Shown in pieces: positions 5,508-5,880 of a stretch of 5,880 nt of DNA (the first letter of the stretch is position 1; the number at the start of each line of letters is the position of its first letter). Origin of the DNA: Clostridia bacterium (lineage in GTDB: Bacteria; Bacillota; Clostridia; Oscillospirales; CAG-272). The translations under genes were made by a program, and so were the position numbers. The notes beneath the pieces are model-generated. The model did not search any database. It had not been told where the DNA came from and saw only the letters and a list, made by a program, of their open reading frames with translations. Where the stretch lies: the NCBI GenBank assembly GCA_017648425.1, contig JAGCJD010000156.1:1-5880 (forward strand). Direction: 5' to 3'.

Positions 5508-5513
5508 ATAAAA

Positions 5514-5521
5514 AAAGGAGG
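5514..5521 (+). promoter_or_regulatory. Ribosome binding site of the AraC-family gene
   Basis: AAAGGAGG is a full match to the anti-Shine-Dalgarno core, 8 bases before the ATG at 5530. The translation signals of the regulator remain intact although its reading frame is interrupted. Confidence 0.85.
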
Positions 5522-5529
5522 GATCAAGC

Positions 5530-5880
5530 ATGAGCCAGTCTATATACAAATCTACAAGATTGCGTGACGAAATAAGCATTTCCGAACTTGTAACACTGCA
5601 CTAATTTGAGTTTTCAAAGGACTATCGCTTTGGCGGAGAAGCGCACGACTTTTGGGAGCTCGTATATGTTGACAGTGGCGAGCTTAGCGCCGTCACAAAA
5701 GAAAAAAGCCTGAGGCTTAAAGGCGGAGATATGCTATTTCACCGCCCAAACGAATGGCACTCCTTAGTAGCTGACGGCATCAATGCTTCAACTGCGATAA
5801 TAATAAGCTTTTATTGCAGCTCTCCTGCGCTCAACCTAACAATCGACCGTGTTTTTAGGCTGGGAAACAGAGAGCGAGCC
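5530..5880 (+). pseudogene. AraC-family transcriptional regulator, interrupted by in-frame TAA at codon 25 (partial)
   Basis: Reading from the ATG at 5530 gives 24 codons, a TAA at 5602-5604, then 92 open codons in the same frame to the window edge. The product on both sides is one AraC-type N-terminal cupin domain. FEFSKDYRFGGEAHDFWELVYVDSGEL follows the stop, then LKGGDMLFHRPNEWHSL, the family's usual sugar-binding barrel strands. Family members usually have an aromatic residue, often Tyr, before FEF, so one change from TAC or TAT to TAA explains the stop. The C-terminal helix-turn-helix lies outside the window. No good restart codon or ribosome site follows; the next in-frame ATG is at 5731, deep in the domain. 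It is divergent from nahK-nagB and is its likely regulator. It could be a recent pseudogene, a strain variant, a sequencing error, or a readthrough case. Confidence 0.75.

Larger units (their letters stand above)
5415..5509. repeat. Inverted repeat flanking the divergent nahK/araC promoters
   Basis: AATGTGATAAAATAT (minus strand, 5429-5415) and AATGTGATATAATAT (plus strand, 5495-5509) match at 14 of 15 positions in opposite orientation, with 65 bp between arms. Each arm has an extended -10-like element facing its own gene. They may be paired -10 elements, paired regulator sites, or both. Confidence 0.6.

Noticed and set aside
4774..5511. A 245-codon plus-strand reading frame antisense to nahK and running into the intergenic region
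   Set aside because: It crosses the nahK start, its promoter and the direct repeats, and its product resembles no family. It is a shadow of the kinase gene.
5602..5604. TAA read as a sense codon (alternative genetic code)
   Set aside because: The isomerase, kinase and nagB genes all end at TAA at family-typical lengths, so TAA acts as a normal stop in this genome.
1..5880. CRISPR arrays, tRNA or rRNA genes, insertion sequences, phage or defence genes
   Set aside because: No regularly spaced repeats, cloverleaf sequence, transposase or terminal repeats were seen on either strand; the repeats present are promoter-scale only.

Overview
The window reads as an accessory carbohydrate-use region of a low-GC Gram-positive bacterium, most likely a gut Clostridia (Oscillospiraceae/Lachnospiraceae-like). 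This rests on strong AGGAGG-type ribosome sites, near-consensus sigma-A promoters with 17-bp spacers, AT-rich intergenic DNA, a short Bacillus-type NagB, and a kinase closely resembling the Bifidobacterium N-acetylhexosamine 1-kinase. The species cannot be fixed from the sequence alone.
Layout. Positions 1-279 (minus) hold the N-terminal part of a PHP-domain metal-dependent phosphoesterase-like protein, cut by the window edge. A 244-bp divergent promoter region follows, then a sugar-phosphate isomerase/epimerase-like TIM-barrel gene (524-1384, plus). This gene converges on a cytoplasmic GH2 glycoside hydrolase (1434-3155, minus), with a hairpin terminator between them. An AT-rich 430-bp gap (3156-3585) holds the GH2 promoter with an overlapping 9-9-9 dyad, a possible small transcript, and the nagB terminator. 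A tight two-gene minus-strand operon follows: nahK-like kinase (4324-5397), then nagB (3586-4311). Divergent from it is an AraC-family regulator (from 5530, plus) that is interrupted by an in-frame TAA at codon 25 and runs off the window.
How it fits together (inference). The GH2 enzyme would release sugars from imported oligosaccharides. The NahK-like kinase would phosphorylate GlcNAc/GalNAc at C1, and NagB would convert GlcN-6-P to Fru-6-P plus ammonia. The linking steps (a phosphomutase and the NagA deacetylase) are not in the window. The best regulatory signal is the 132-bp nahK/araC intergenic region. Two 16-bp direct repeats with a 21-bp period each contain the -35 box of one divergent promoter, and they are bracketed by a 15-bp inverted repeat at the -10 regions. 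A 21-bp period is the classic AraC-family half-site spacing, so a broken regulator gene beside an intact operator-like array is the most interesting feature here.
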